Of a stretch of 64,000 nucleotides of DNA, positions 1-10,866 are shown one piece after another. Below the pieces are notes generated by a model, which was not told where the DNA came from, ran no database searches, and saw only the letters and a program-made list of their open reading frames with translations. Each line of letters begins with the position of its first letter. The first letter of the stretch is position 1. This DNA is from Petrosia ficiformis (Eukaryota > Porifera > Demospongiae > Haplosclerida > Petrosiidae). The stretch lies in assembly GCA_947044365.1 (NCBI GenBank), contig OX345636.1:3802001-3866000 (forward strand), in the 5' to 3' direction. The translations under genes and the position numbers were made by a program.

Positions 1-320
1 ATGACTTATTCATTTATCAATCGTTTGGAAGTGTGAAACATACAGTTGTTATTAAAAAAAATAAATGATGGGTGTGGTTACTATAATTATATTTTGCGAG
101 TGATAAATGAGTTAAAATTTATTATAAATGATTGTCTAATGGCACAAGTTTTCCGTCATCTACGTACCACCACCACAACTAACAAAGTTTGACAACAGGT
201 AATTATAAACTACAAAACATGTTAACAGTACAAAAGTAGTAAAGTTTAATAGTAATATATAGGCTAGTACACGAGTAACTGACTCGTGGGTGGGTCTGGG
301 ATACCCATGACTGTAGTTCT
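1..320. other. AT-rich non-coding DNA
   Basis: No open frame, RNA fold or repeat was recognised here. Confidence 0.5.
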
Positions 321-350
321 GTTCCGTTCCGTTCCGTTCCGTTCCGTTCC
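321..350. repeat. (GTTCC)6 microsatellite
   Basis: Six exact tandem copies of GTTCC, preceded by one imperfect copy (GTTCT). It is a simple repeat with no coding context. Confidence 0.95.
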
Positions 351-779
351 TGGTTTTATAAGTACCCCATAAAATTTAATATTTCATGTCACTTATAAAA
401 CTTCTAGTAACAGAAAACTTGCCAACTCATAATCTAATACTTTGAAATTTTATAAGTGTCATGAAACATGAAATATTATATGAGGAAGCTAGTGAAATAT
501 GATTTCAGTAAATATTATGGCATCAACAGTATGACCATACATGCAACTTTTAGCAACTGTAATAACTAGTGTTGTACCTATACTGGTATATGTATATGTA
601 TAGGGGAGGTATAAGTAAATATAGTTATGGGCAAGTAGATACAGATACTTTACAGACCAAATTTTGAAACTTTATAGTACTGTTTTACTGTAAGATAATA
701 TTGATACAACAGTCAGGAACATAATTTTTTGAGTGATTTTCATTTTTTCTAGTAGTTTGTGAGTTTCATTTCCCAGGTA

Positions 780-1135
780 TTAAAAAGTATAACTTAAATT
801 TTGTGTTTGTGGGTTTACAATCACGGTCAGATAAATTTACATGTACTTTAGTATAGATTATACTAAATCTTTGACATGAAATATGAGTAGACAGCACTCT
901 AAAATTTTGTGATTCAACTATAATTGAATATTACTAGTACAAAGTATCTGTGGTATAATATGTATGTATTCTGAACAACCAACTAATTGTTAAATCCTTG
1001 CAACTGCACTAACCACTACATTATACTGGCATGTTAGTTTGTATAATAATTTTGATCCTTGCATAATTTGAAGTCTGCCAGTAGCTCGTTGGAGACACAC
1101 TAGTTATTACAGTTGCAAGATATAAAAGTTGCATG
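780..1135 (+). repeat. Composite of two dispersed repeat fragments
   Basis: Positions about 780-1013 match the interior of the CACTGC-ended MITE seen complete at 36441-36871 (shared stretches around a TACTTTAGTATA motif and a TTGACATGAAATA motif). Positions about 1020-1100 match the element at 24268-25134 (shared ACTGGCATGTTAGTTT and TAATTTGAAGTCT). Both are truncated and joined, so this is an old recombined repeat. Confidence 0.6.
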
Positions 1136-1198
1136 TAATGTCATACTGTTGATGTCATAATGAATCATAATTTGCTAACTTCATAATATTATCATTGG

Positions 1199-1372
1199 GG
1201 TTCTACTCAACAAGGAAGTATGTACATTTTTGTATTTGTAACACTTATAGTTGGTGACCTATGAGCTTTTGAATGAAATCAATGAAGTACCTCCTGCATC
1301 TCTCTATTGGAAATACACAATCATAATATCTTTTTCTAAAATCAGATTAGCCAGTTTTTTTAGACAAAAATC
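1199..1372 (+). repeat. Direct repeat, copy 1
   Basis: About 170 bases starting GGTTCTACTCAACAAGG recur at 1805-1971 with small indels. The two copies flank a hairpin element, so this is either a local duplication or two insertions of one repeat. No coding potential. Confidence 0.85.
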
Positions 1373-1505
1373 ATAGTTTCTGTATATATTTGCCTATATC
1401 TATATTTACATATATAGCTCACCTATACATATACGTACCTATATATACCAGTATAGGTACAACATTAGTTATTACAGTTGCACGGATTTAAAAGTTAATT
1501 GCATG

Positions 1506-1640
1506 TAGGACCTAAAATTAAACAAACCTCTTCCATATAACCCTACATAAGTACTTACACTGCTATAAAGCAAAATACAAAGAGAAGAGCTGTACTTATG
1601 TAAGGTTATATGGAAGTGGTTTGTTTAATTTTAGGTCCTA
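1506..1640. repeat. Hairpin MITE-like element, 49-bp arms
   Basis: The left arm 1506-1554 and right arm 1592-1640 are inverted copies with about two mismatches, around a 37-base spacer. The outer ends are TAGGACCTAAAATTAAAC and its complement. An RNA copy would fold into one long stem-loop. The element lies between the two direct repeats 1199-1372 and 1805-1971. Confidence 0.85.
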
Positions 1641-1804
1641 CGTTAACCTCCCAACCTTGTTTGCATGCTTTTTGGGTTTTGACGTCCCTACATCTTTCTT
1701 CATTTTTCTTGAAAATGTTTTTATTATTCTTTTTGTATAGTAGGTATATGATATATTAATTATATTAGGTTTATAGTATAATAATATAATTGGACTTGTA
1801 TATA

Positions 1805-1971
1805 GGTTCTACTCAACAAGGAAGTATGTATTTGTAACACTTATAGTTGGTGACCTGTGAGCTTTTGAATGAAATCAATGAAGTACCTCCTGCATCTGGC
1901 CATTAATATTGGAAATACACAAGTGTAATATCTTTTCTAAAATCAGATTAGCCAGTTTTTAGACAAAAATC
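1805..1971 (+). repeat. Direct repeat, copy 2
   Basis: Second copy of the unit at 1199-1372, same strand. It carries a few indels, for example loss of an internal TACATTTT stretch. Confidence 0.85.
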
Positions 1972-1979
1972 TAAATTTG

Positions 1980-2694
1980 TAGGGCTGGGAATCTGCTGAG
2001 ATTCTGAAATTGATTATCGCTAACTTCAACTCAATTGATAATCAATTAAAATCAGTGGAGTAATTAAGCCATTTAAGTCAAACAATGCAGGAAAGAATTT
2101 TTACCCTTAGAGGACTGAGCTTGTTTTTCAATTTCTTCCCACATCCAACACTCACGTCTCTGCTCCATATATTTTGGCCACCGATCACTTTTTCTGCAAC
2201 AAACCTGGCTAGTTGGTAGAAGTAGTACTTGAGTACTACTTCTACCTACTTGAAAGTCCCCAAGTTCTTCGTAGGACTAAGTCAAATGCATGCAACTTTT
2301 GCAACTGGGGCAAACGAAATGACCCCACTGCATGTTGGCAACAGCCATACCCATGATATCAGGTTTTACAGCAATAGAAATGTCGTAGCTACCCACCAGA
2401 CTGAATCCCCAAATTGTGGGGGGAGCGTGAGGGCACAACCCCTTCAAACCCTTATTAGCAGGGGACACCCCTCTTCAAAACTCCCCCAATGCTCGACATT
2501 TAGGGGAAAAGGCGGTCGAAAAACCATCAATTTTTTTGCATTCTCCCTGACACCAGTTACAAACATTTGAAGTTCTTCGTAATGCTAGGAACACACCCCG
2601 AACTGCGTATGGGTCAAATGTCACAATTTGGGACATAGGGCTAATTAACTTAAATAAATATCGATTGATATTTCAATTAATCATCACAGCCCTA
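1980..2694. mobile_element. hAT-like non-autonomous element carrying a nested MITE
   Basis: The outer ends are TAGGGCTG (1980-1987) and CAGCCCTA (2687-2694), the terminal pattern of hAT elements. The flanking octamers TAAATTTG and ATAATTTG share six bases, compatible with an eroded 8-bp target duplication. Inside, 2103-2640 is a copy of a second repeat beginning ACCCTTAGAGGACTGA, with relatives at 27724-28270 and, inverted, 10562-10866. There is no transposase frame; the short open frame in it is incidental. Confidence 0.5.
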
Positions 2695-2944
2695 ATAATT
2701 TGTATTCCTAGTCAATACATCATAATGTCTTTGTTATTTTTTACTAAAATTACCTGGTAACCAACCCTCAACACCATTATTTAAAATATCTACCATTTTT
2801 CCTAGAAACATAATATTGTTGAAACCAGCTGCTTGATCCCTGATGTTATTTAACTTAATAAAGTTATATATAACTGAGTCCAGTTAGTTATTAAACAAGT
2901 GTACATATATAGCGAAAAAAACATCCCTTTACAAATTTAAGTGA

Positions 2945-3300
2945 AAAAAGAAGTATCCTTATGACTGCTTTGTGGTGTCCAGCATTCACAGTATACACGA
3001 AGGTGTCAGAAACTGTGGACAAAATGTTGAAAGGCTTCATACGTAATAACTTGTAAATTTTAATTTCCTTGGCTAATGAATTTAATTAGTGGTTTTTCAA
3101 ATGTAGTGTTGGTTGATATAACACATTTCATAATGACAACAAAAAGGTTGGACTTAATAATTTGTTACAAGAGAAATGATTATTACTGAAATATATGATA
3201 CTCATGTAAATATATACATAGATAGATAAATTACAAAATTACTGAAAGTATACAACACTAACATTAAGATCATCTAATAATTTCATCAATACAATTATCT
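2945..3300. other. Non-coding stretch with a repeat end
   Basis: Positions 2949-2993 are an inverted match to 8222-8268 (an AGTATCC motif, then TGTCCAGCATTCA), so related repeat ends flank the decayed polyprotein region between them. Nothing else was recognised up to 3300. Confidence 0.4.
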
Positions 3301-3355
3301 ACATATAGCTGGATATCTAATTCTTCCTCAGTCATTGAATCATCACTTTCTGATG

Positions 3356-3733
3356 TTAGTTCATCAGCATTTCTTCCTCTTGTATAGGTAATGAACCAAT
3401 ACGACTAGCTGTACTGCTCTCACAAGTACCCTTATTTGTACAATTCTTACATTTACATTTAATATTGCATTTAGCATTAGATGAAATACATTTACATCTT
3501 CTGGTATTACAACCACTTTTGCAACCACATGTCACATGTGATGATATGAATGATTCAACCACACCTGGATCATCCCAATCTATTTCTATCAGCTTATTTT
3601 CTCCTCTTATCCATCCAAAATCATAACATTCATTCAGTACAGTACAACTATCTAATGATATACTAAACACACGTTTCAGTACATAAGCAGCACGTACGAC
3701 ATGTCTTTCTAAAGCCAAATATGATGGTAACAA
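3356..3733 (-). pseudogene. C-terminal fragment of a repeat-encoded protein with a CXC zinc domain
   Basis: A 125-residue frame. Residues about 68-105 hold a cysteine array of the tesmin/TSO1 (CXC) type, beginning CGCKSGCNTRRCKC and ending CKCKNC. It is preceded by a Gly-Trp-containing stretch (FGWIRGE). CXC domains bind zinc and usually DNA. The start is not a convincing initiator, so this is best read as the 3' end of the decayed frame that continues upstream on the minus strand to about 7180. Similar CXC-tailed proteins are, to my knowledge, multicopy and unclassified in cnidarian and sponge genomes; that is recall, not a search result. Confidence 0.6.
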
Positions 3734-3807
3734 GCAAGCCTCTAGATCTTTTGTGGAATGTTAGTCTTCATACAAAGTCACACCATTCTTTAATTGTAGG
3801 AAGGCAG

Positions 3808-4740
3808 TCAACTCTGGTAAATACCCCAACCATGACAAAAGCTGTTTTTTTTTTCATCTGAAATAGGCGCAGTAACAAATGAATCATGAAATCTATCTAT
3901 AGTTAAACCATTCATTAATGTATGGTGCTTCATCAAGTAAGATGTACATGCAAATCTACAGAAGCTAGAAACTTCGATACCGTCAAACAATTTGTTATCA
4001 TCACGATTAATATAAACAAATGACTGAGATGATCCACAAATATACTTGGCATGCTGTATGAAATATTCAAAGAAAGCTGTCTTAGTAATACGAAAAAAAG
4101 AACTAACAAATCACAGCCTGTTAACACATACAATGCTACAATACAACACACTGGGTATTTAATTGTACTCAGGCCAGGAAAACCAGTTATAAGGCGAACA
4201 CCAAGATTAATGCTTACATACTCATTAGAAAAACCTTGTTTAACTAAAACATTTTTATCACTCACTAAGCCAAGTTCCATTAAAGCAAGACCATATACCC
4301 ATGTACCAGTATCTTTGGACAGAATCATAGCATTAGGTGTATTAGAACGCATGGCATGGTACCATATTGCATAATCTGCGCCTCTCCATGCTCATTACTT
4401 GGCTGCTCATACAATACCATTCTGTAGCATGCAGAGATAAGGAAAAGCAGGAGAATCTGTAATAAACAAAGGCACATTTGCTGAAACAGTGAATTCTAAA
4501 ACTTTGATGAGCAAGTATTTAATTAATTCTGATTTATATATACATTTCATCAGTGAGTAGTGAGGTATATTCTGACCCATAACTAATGTGTTCAGAATCT
4601 TTAATATTGTTGGTGTGCATAAAGATACTGAACTGGCTTTTTTACTTCTTTGCTTATGTACTAAATCACACGGTGGTGGAAGAAAAGCTGGCTTATCTAT
4701 AACTACATATATCTCCTCTTGCTGATTGTATTCTAAGAGC
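3808..4740 (-). pseudogene. Decayed middle part of the CXC-protein locus
   Basis: Short minus-strand frames (3808-3990, 3933-4352) lie between the CXC fragment and the upstream frames in the same orientation, with no splice sites that clearly join them. I see no domain. I treat them as frameshifted remains of the same repeat-encoded protein, which is inference from position only. Confidence 0.3.
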
Positions 4741-5010
4741 TAAGTGACGTTGGTCATCTGCTACGACCCTGGAGAAGGAAAGATATTAGATAAAACTATG
4801 TGAATGTGATGTTGATAATTATATACTAATGGGATATAACGATGAATGAACAGTTATATAGATGAATAGATGATAGCTGGATGGATGAATGAATAATAGC
4901 TTGGTAAATGAATGGGTGACTACTACATCTACTTCAAAAAAACTGATGTGATTGATAAGTATCAAATCTTTGATCAAAGATTTTCTTTCTAATACAATTT
5001 TTTTGTGATG

Positions 5011-6373
5011 TCAATTGGGCTCTGCATTATGTTGAAATACATATTCTTCAAACTGTAACAGCACTGAATCTAAGTATGACATGAAGTCAGCTAATTCCAC
5101 TGTTCTAAATGCAGACGGCCTACTAGTAATTTGTTTCATTCTTCTATTTATGACTGATTCATGTGCTTCATCTATTGCTTGATTAGAATAGGGTTTCCCT
5201 TTAACAGATACTGTCCATTCACCAGCAGATAGTTTGTTTAGTATATCATCAGGTAATGTTAATGTGTCATATGCACAAATCCTGGTATTTATTTCTATTA
5301 TATACAAAAAATATGGGCAAAAGAGCTTTAAGGAAGGAATTTCTCAAGGGCCAGCTGCCTCACCGAATGGAGAAATAAAAACCAGCATAAAAATGTAAAA
5401 TAAGATTTATTTGAGCCCAAAACCTACTAATTTCATCTTTATTATTTGGCTGAGTTATAGATTGAACCCACTCCCAGTAATTCACCTTTGAAACATCTTG
5501 TGTGGTGTTAAAGTGGTCTACACTGACATCTAACAATGCCTCATAAGTACTTAAGAGCATAATGTGTATATCCTGCCACTGCACTAATCTCCACTAATAC
5601 CACATTGACTACAAAACTGTTTGAGGCCACCATCCCAGAGTAAATCCCTTATTACCTCTGAAACTAGCTTCATAAGATGCCAGTCACCAGGTAGGGGATG
5701 AAACCAACTAAACATAGATGGAGTTCAACTATAAAGCTGTATTTCTGTTGGTCTCCACAAAGAAGTACTTAGGATGGAAAGGACTAGTATGCTATGCTTA
5801 TGGTTTGGGTAATCTTTCAGATCTAACTTAAGCTTGTTTAAATATTTATGAACGTCATCTTTATTGGCAGAGTGAGCTTCTTGAACACTAGCATATATTA
5901 TAATATCAGCCTTACAAGCAGGAAGACATTTTATTAGTTCAATCATTATAGGCAGATACACTTCATTTGTATTCACTAATCTATTGTTTACAATTTTAAA
6001 AATTATACAGTGATGAAATGGGGTCAAGCAAAGTTGCTGTAAACATATCAGCAGTTAGAGCAGAAGTTTTATTTAAAGACGATGCCAATTTAGTAATGCA
6101 TAAGTGAGCTAAGCCTCCTTGGGTTAGCATAGACGGCAATGTATATGATTGACGACAACAAACCTGTGGTGTAATTAGGTTTAGCATTTTACGAGGCCCT
6201 GATGTACAAAGCTTTTTAGCATACTTAATTTTAAAGTTCAAATTATCAAAAGACACTCTCCAGAACAATGTCTTTGTTTTCTTCAATTCATCACTAGTAA
6301 AACGCTTCTTCACCAAACAGCTACCATGTTTTCTAATCTGATCTACACTACAACAACAACCAAACATATTCAA
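5011..6373 (-). pseudogene. Frameshifted internal segments of the CXC-protein locus
   Basis: Consecutive minus-strand frames at 5996-6373, 5725-6027, 5360-5584 and 5011-5307 follow one another in coding order. The first contains FDNLNFKIKYAKK and RKMLNLITPQV. The third contains VNYWEWVQS and ends FYAGFYFSIR. The last contains an AIDEAHESVINRRMKQI stretch. These blocks resemble, in that order, conserved blocks of long uncharacterised proteins encoded by multicopy loci in early-branching animals. Each block is cut by a stop or frame change, so the copy is dead. Its transposon class is unknown to me. Confidence 0.5.
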
Positions 6374-6613
6374 TATATTAAAGCCAAAATCACCCCAACC
6401 ATAAGCATAGCATACTAGTCCTATTAAAGTTTGTTAAAATATCGCAGAAGGATTCATAGCAATCGAAAGAATAGCAATTGCCATTCTTATAGTAAGCCTT
6501 TGTCTCAAAGCATGTAAGGTAGAAACTGTATGATGCTTTGCTTTATGAGATGCAGTAGCTGATACAAAAACTCCTCCAAATCTTTATGAAAATACTTAGA
6601 GAATTCACGGTCA

Positions 6614-7180
6614 CTAAATTCCCCATCTCTTACTAACAATCTGTAATTGACTACAATTAGAAGGGAATAGGTTTATTTGCTCTTTTATCCAACCATTCAA
6701 TACATTAGTAGAATGTGTGTGGTTCAATAAAGTGTACATATAAGGCATAGAACTAGCAGTAAATATTAAAGGATCATAGAATAGCTTACCCGGTTTAGTA
6801 GCCTCTGAATAGGAATCATAGTGTTTTGCTGCCATTGCTCTATCTAGTAACTTCTTAAATGCTTTTTTAATTGATTTTGAAATAATAGAAGTACTGTAAT
6901 TGAATTGTGATAACCTATCTTTATATTTATTTATATATGATGCAGTTACTCCATTTTTAGATACTAAACAAAAAATATCTTGCAGTAGCTCTGTCCTATA
7001 AACTATGTTGGGATTATTACTATGGCTACATCTAGTAATCATAGAATCCACATATGCCTCATTGGACAAAAACAAGCAGCAGGCACTACATAACCAATCA
7101 GAAAGACTGGGACTTTCATCAAGCGTGCTCAGTAATACATTGTACTGAGCTAAGCTGGAGGACTGAAGGTTACCTACCAA
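6614..7180 (-). pseudogene. N-terminal-side segment of the CXC-protein locus
   Basis: A 188-residue open frame, the longest of this locus. It is rich in Ser, Leu and Lys and has a hydrophobic CSACCLFL patch. No family was recognised. It lies upstream of and in the same orientation as the frames at 5011-6373, so it is probably their 5' neighbour in the original gene. No promoter or convincing initiator was seen. Confidence 0.4.
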
Positions 7181-7214
7181 ACTCCATGTAACAGAGTCAT
7201 CATTACCTTTATCC

Positions 7215-7278
7215 TATTAAACCCCGTGGAAAGCAATCATAGGGATGGCCCTATGCTGTAGGGCCTTTTCCACGGGCC
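7215..7278. repeat. Palindromic repeat end (GGGCC-rich)
   Basis: A nearly self-complementary block containing GCAATCATAGGGATGGCCC and then AGGGCC. The same block recurs inverted at 37668-37708 and in part at 41735-41758. It looks like the terminus of a MITE or DNA transposon. Confidence 0.5.
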
Positions 7279-7559
7279 ATAAAACCTGAAACCACATAAG
7301 AGCCACTTATTTGATAATGATATTGTTGCCAAATAGCTGGTTCATATATGTATCATTATACATACTAGTGTTATATTGGTTCAACAGCAGACCTTTCAAA
7401 AGTCTGTTAAGTTGTCGAGGGAGTATCTGCTGAAAATGCTTGTGATCATTTCAAAATGGGTGATATATGCTTACAAAGTTACAAAACAACCTATTGGAGC
7501 AAACAGTACATAGAAAAGAGTATGAGTCTCGTCTCCTTTAACAGGCTGTATGCAGGGAT

Positions 7560-8154
7560 CCTTACAACTGGAGTCAAACTTGCAGTCACAAATGACAGCT
7601 GTATACCTTCATTTAGGTTTTGATTCTCTGTCATCGTGATTTAGAACCTCCTGAGGCTCCTCTACAAGCTCCACACTCCTAGTTCATATTGAGAAGGGCT
7701 GGCTACGCGATACTATATACCAGTCTCCACAACTATCCACATCACAGGAGGCCCGAACCTTCTAATGTGTGAGAATGAACTCAAATGCGGAAGTCTCATG
7801 CTGAATGCATGACACTTGACAGGTCTGACACAGTATTATAGACATAATTGTCCCTATAAAATGACAACAGAAATCATTGATGAAATGAGTTAAACATGAC
7901 CTTAGAATCTAACCACTACTCTATATATCCTGGGCAGAACACTGATTTAATATGAATGCATGTATACAGTTGATACATTGTTTATTAGTTTTAATGATTG
8001 GTACTGGTTTAAATTTCTTCTCAGCATTTCTGTCCCAGTGGTATGACTTTTGAACATTTTGACACTTTTCATCACTTTGACCCTGCTCTGGCCTCATATA
8101 CATTGTTTACAGTTCAGTTTCAATTTCTCAGGAATTCAGCCATGCATGACTGGA
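7560..8154. other. No recognised gene
   Basis: This holds only a weak 60-residue minus frame (7921-8103) that could belong to the transposase scrap just downstream. Its family match is too poor to call. Confidence 0.35.
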
Positions 8155-8280
8155 GTACATAATCAAAATAATAGCTATAAATGGCTGTTGTGTTTCAGGC
8201 ATGATAAAGTCAGCTGTGATTACTGAATGCTGGACATTACAAAGCAATAATAGGGATACTTCTCTTTATAATTATATCTT
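8155..8280 (+). repeat. Dispersed repeat also present at 37975-38125
   Basis: Shares TAATCAAAATAAT, GATAAAGTCAGC and GATTACTGAA with 37975-38075 in the same orientation, and an inverted part with 2949-2993. It may be the subterminal region of the transposon whose transposase scrap follows. Confidence 0.6.
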
Positions 8281-8590
8281 GTTTCCTCAAATGTCCAATG
8301 ATCTCTTCAACATGTATTCTAACCCTTGCTAGATGACGAGTAGCTTTAATCTCCTGTTGGCTTAACTGACTCTTCCTATAGTGAATACTGGTGTCCATAA
8401 ATGAATCCCACATACAGCAACATCACCTTTACTGCTACACCCTCTATTTGCTGAAACCTGATTGCCATAGATAATTGTTTTCCAAAATCCACACTGTTGT
8501 GTTGTTAGTCTTCAGGCATGTCCTCCTCATACTAGAGCAGATAGATCCTGTTGGTGAAACTACAATAACACATTTCAAAGTGTTATGCTT
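8262..8590 (-). pseudogene. Fragment of an IS5/ISL2EU-type DDE transposase
   Basis: Read on the minus strand, the translation starts VIVVSPTGSICSS and, after several stops, ends QLSQQEIKATRHLARVRIHV followed by an EEIIGHL stretch. That is the C-terminal half of the DDE_Tnp_4 fold: the strand carrying the second catalytic Asp, then the QL..E...R.IA.VRIHVE..IG helix with the catalytic Glu. Stops in the middle show that it is dead. DDE_Tnp_4 enzymes of this kind move ISL2EU/Harbinger-like elements. Confidence 0.6.
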
Positions 8591-8937
8591 TTTGTGGTTA
8601 CTATATGTCAGTGCTCTACCTTGAAAGAAAGTGGCCTTTTTTTGAAAAGCTCAAAACTGTCTATGATACACTTGACTTTGTAATAATGTTTTTGGAAATG
8701 TTTCAGCATGTTTTTGTGCATATAACACTGCAAAAGTTAAATAAAAATACTTCAAATAGTTGCAATACACACAAATATTACTTTTAGGGGGGCTCATTAA
8801 GTTTCATGTTTGTGTGTGGATCATCAGTAATGCATTATGTATTATCATTATTATCAATTACTGCAGAAGTTGAATTTTACATCATAACATAGCATCAACA
8901 AAGCTAACAACGTACGTGCAACGTAAAGACTACTCAG

Positions 8938-9155
8938 AAATAATTTTGAAACTTGTTGAACTAATAGATCCATTTGCACTGGCAAGATATCTTGATACAG
9001 CAGAACATCTTCCACAACATGTATTAGTGTCTCAAAGACATGGATGTAAATACAGAATTGTCATCACAATGACAATTCTAATCCTCCTAAATTACATGCA
9101 TGTAGCTATGAAAACTGTTGGGAGAGTGTTTGAGATGTTATCGTTGATGTCGGAG
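8938..9155 (+). CDS. Candidate exon of an unrecognised gene
   Basis: An AG acceptor (..TACTCAG) and a GGAG|GTAAGT donor bound an open 218-base exon in phase 1. It encodes a helical, leucine-rich peptide (LVELIDPFALARYLDT, then LLNYMHVAMKTVGRVFEML). With the exon-like frame at about 9550-9680 it could form a Death-fold (CARD/DED-type) module, since the second peptide (VEAIVESVEENPNKLQTLV) has the feel of a CARD C-terminal helix pair. I cannot confirm the family. Confidence 0.3.
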
Positions 9156-9549
9156 GTAAGTTATTAATAATAGTCAGGCTACATCACTAATTGAAGACTA
9201 CAAAGTTAAGGTAATTTGTGATAGATCACAAGGAATTATCAGTCAGTTTGATTACAAAACATGCAGTATGCAGCAATTTCTAAAGAAATCCCTCTTCCAG
9301 TTGAAATAAAATTTATAATTATTATAATTATAAACAATTTTATTGCTAATTACATGCAAAAATTATATTTACAAGTATACTTGTGATAACACATCATTTT
9401 AGATATAGCATTTCTCAATTATGTAGAAATTAATTCCAGTTCCATACTATATAAAGAAACATCAAGATGGAGTTGTACACGTATTGCAGATACATTTTAA
9501 CGAGTTTGTGTGAACACTATTAGTTTAAAGGACTACAGAAACAAATAGC

Positions 9550-9789
9550 ACAGTATTGGGTGGAGGATCTATAGCATTAGTAGAAGCTATTGTAGAGTCA
9601 GTGGAAGAGAATCCTAACAAACTACAAACATTAGTAAAATTGTTTGTACAGAGAGATGAGAGAAAGAATCAAGAAAGTGTTAGGTTAGTGACTTTATTGC
9701 AAAACAACAAACACAGTTATAGGAATATAACTAAATCAAGTTATCAACTGTCAGCTACATTTCACCTTCAAATGTATCTGTTAATATGA
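9550..9789 (+). CDS. Candidate downstream exon, helical peptide
   Basis: Follows an AATAGCACAG acceptor and is open in phase 1 from LGGGSIALVEAIVESVEE onward. It is possibly the partner of 8938-9155; phase 0 out of that exon and phase 1 in here mean another exon would be needed between them. No catalytic motif. Confidence 0.25.
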   Translation, partial: TVLGGGSIALVEAIVESVEENPNKLQTLVKLFVQRDERKNQESVRLVTLLQNNKHSYRNITKSSYQLSATFHLQMYLLI

Positions 9790-9799
9790 GATATGCCAA

Positions 9800-10560
9800 C
9801 TCAAAGGTTACTTCTTACCTCATATCTCACCCACTGATCATGAATGTCACACAAATTTCTGATATACTGAATAATTATATTAATTACTTTATTATATATA
9901 ATTTTATATACTTTATTATAATAATTATTATAATTACAATGCTATACTTTAAATCAGGATATTTTTGCTGATAATAAATTTCGTCCATCTACACACATTT
10001 TAGAATCTTGATACTTTTAACATTAATTTTAGAAATACTATAGTCCAAAAAAGTAAACTGTATGAATTCATTTTTTTGTTGTTGCAGTTCAATTCCATAC
10101 GTTTGTTTGCATTAGCAGAGCCTAGCGAAGCACATAGAGGTCTATGGAAAGGTAATTACCAATGTAACCCGTAACTGCCTATTTTCACTCATAGTTATTT
10201 CAAATTTCAATTTAATCCATAACCCTAGAGTATCTTGATCCATAATGCTGGTTTTTTCAGAGCATAATCGACAGTATCTTGATCATAAGCTTGGTTTTCT
10301 CAGGGTGTAATCTACAGTATCTTGAATAATATATTTTTTTAATCTTGTTTGGATTTGTTTTTCTGTCTGGCTTTTCAGGTTCTGGGTGTAATAGTATGAT
10401 AATGTTCACTATAATATATATAATATATTTTTTACCTTGTAGATGTGCAAAAATATAATAAGAATAATATGTGGACAATGCTATTTAGTTACTTGTTTAA
10501 TGCCATAAAATGTTTATGATTTTGTATAGATATTGATTTATGTACTGCCCCTGTTATTGC
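9800..10560. other. AT-rich non-coding DNA
   Basis: Poly-TA and ATTATAATT tracts. A duplicated phrase around 10215-10330 (AGTATCTTGAT.CATAA followed by a GGTTTT motif) repeats two to three times. No gene seen. Confidence 0.4.
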
Positions 10561-10561
10561 T

Positions 10562-10866
10562 CTCCAAATGCTTGTAATTGGCGTCAGGCACAAGCCCATG
10601 AAAATGGCTAAACATGTTGATGGTACCAACATGCTGAGGGGTCATTTTGTTTGCCCCAGTTCCTGTCAAAAGATGGAGAGCACTGCATTTGATTTAATCC
10701 TACGAAGCGCTTGGGGACTTTCGAGTCCTGGTAAGCAAGTTGGTAGAAGTAGGGCTCCATGTCAGAAAAGGAGCCAAGTTTCGGTTAGAGAAAGTGAACA
10801 GTGGCCAAAATATATGCAATAGATTCGCCAGTGTTGGAAAGTGGAAGAATTTTGAAAAACACGCTC
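10562..10866 (-). repeat. Partial inverted copy of the ACCCTTAGAGG MITE
   Basis: Its complement matches 2103-2640 and 27724-28270 (shared phrases around a CATGTTGG motif, a GGGGTCATTTTGTTTGCCCC block and a GTCCCCAAG block). It is truncated at both ends and directly abuts the coiled-coil coding repeat downstream. Confidence 0.7.
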
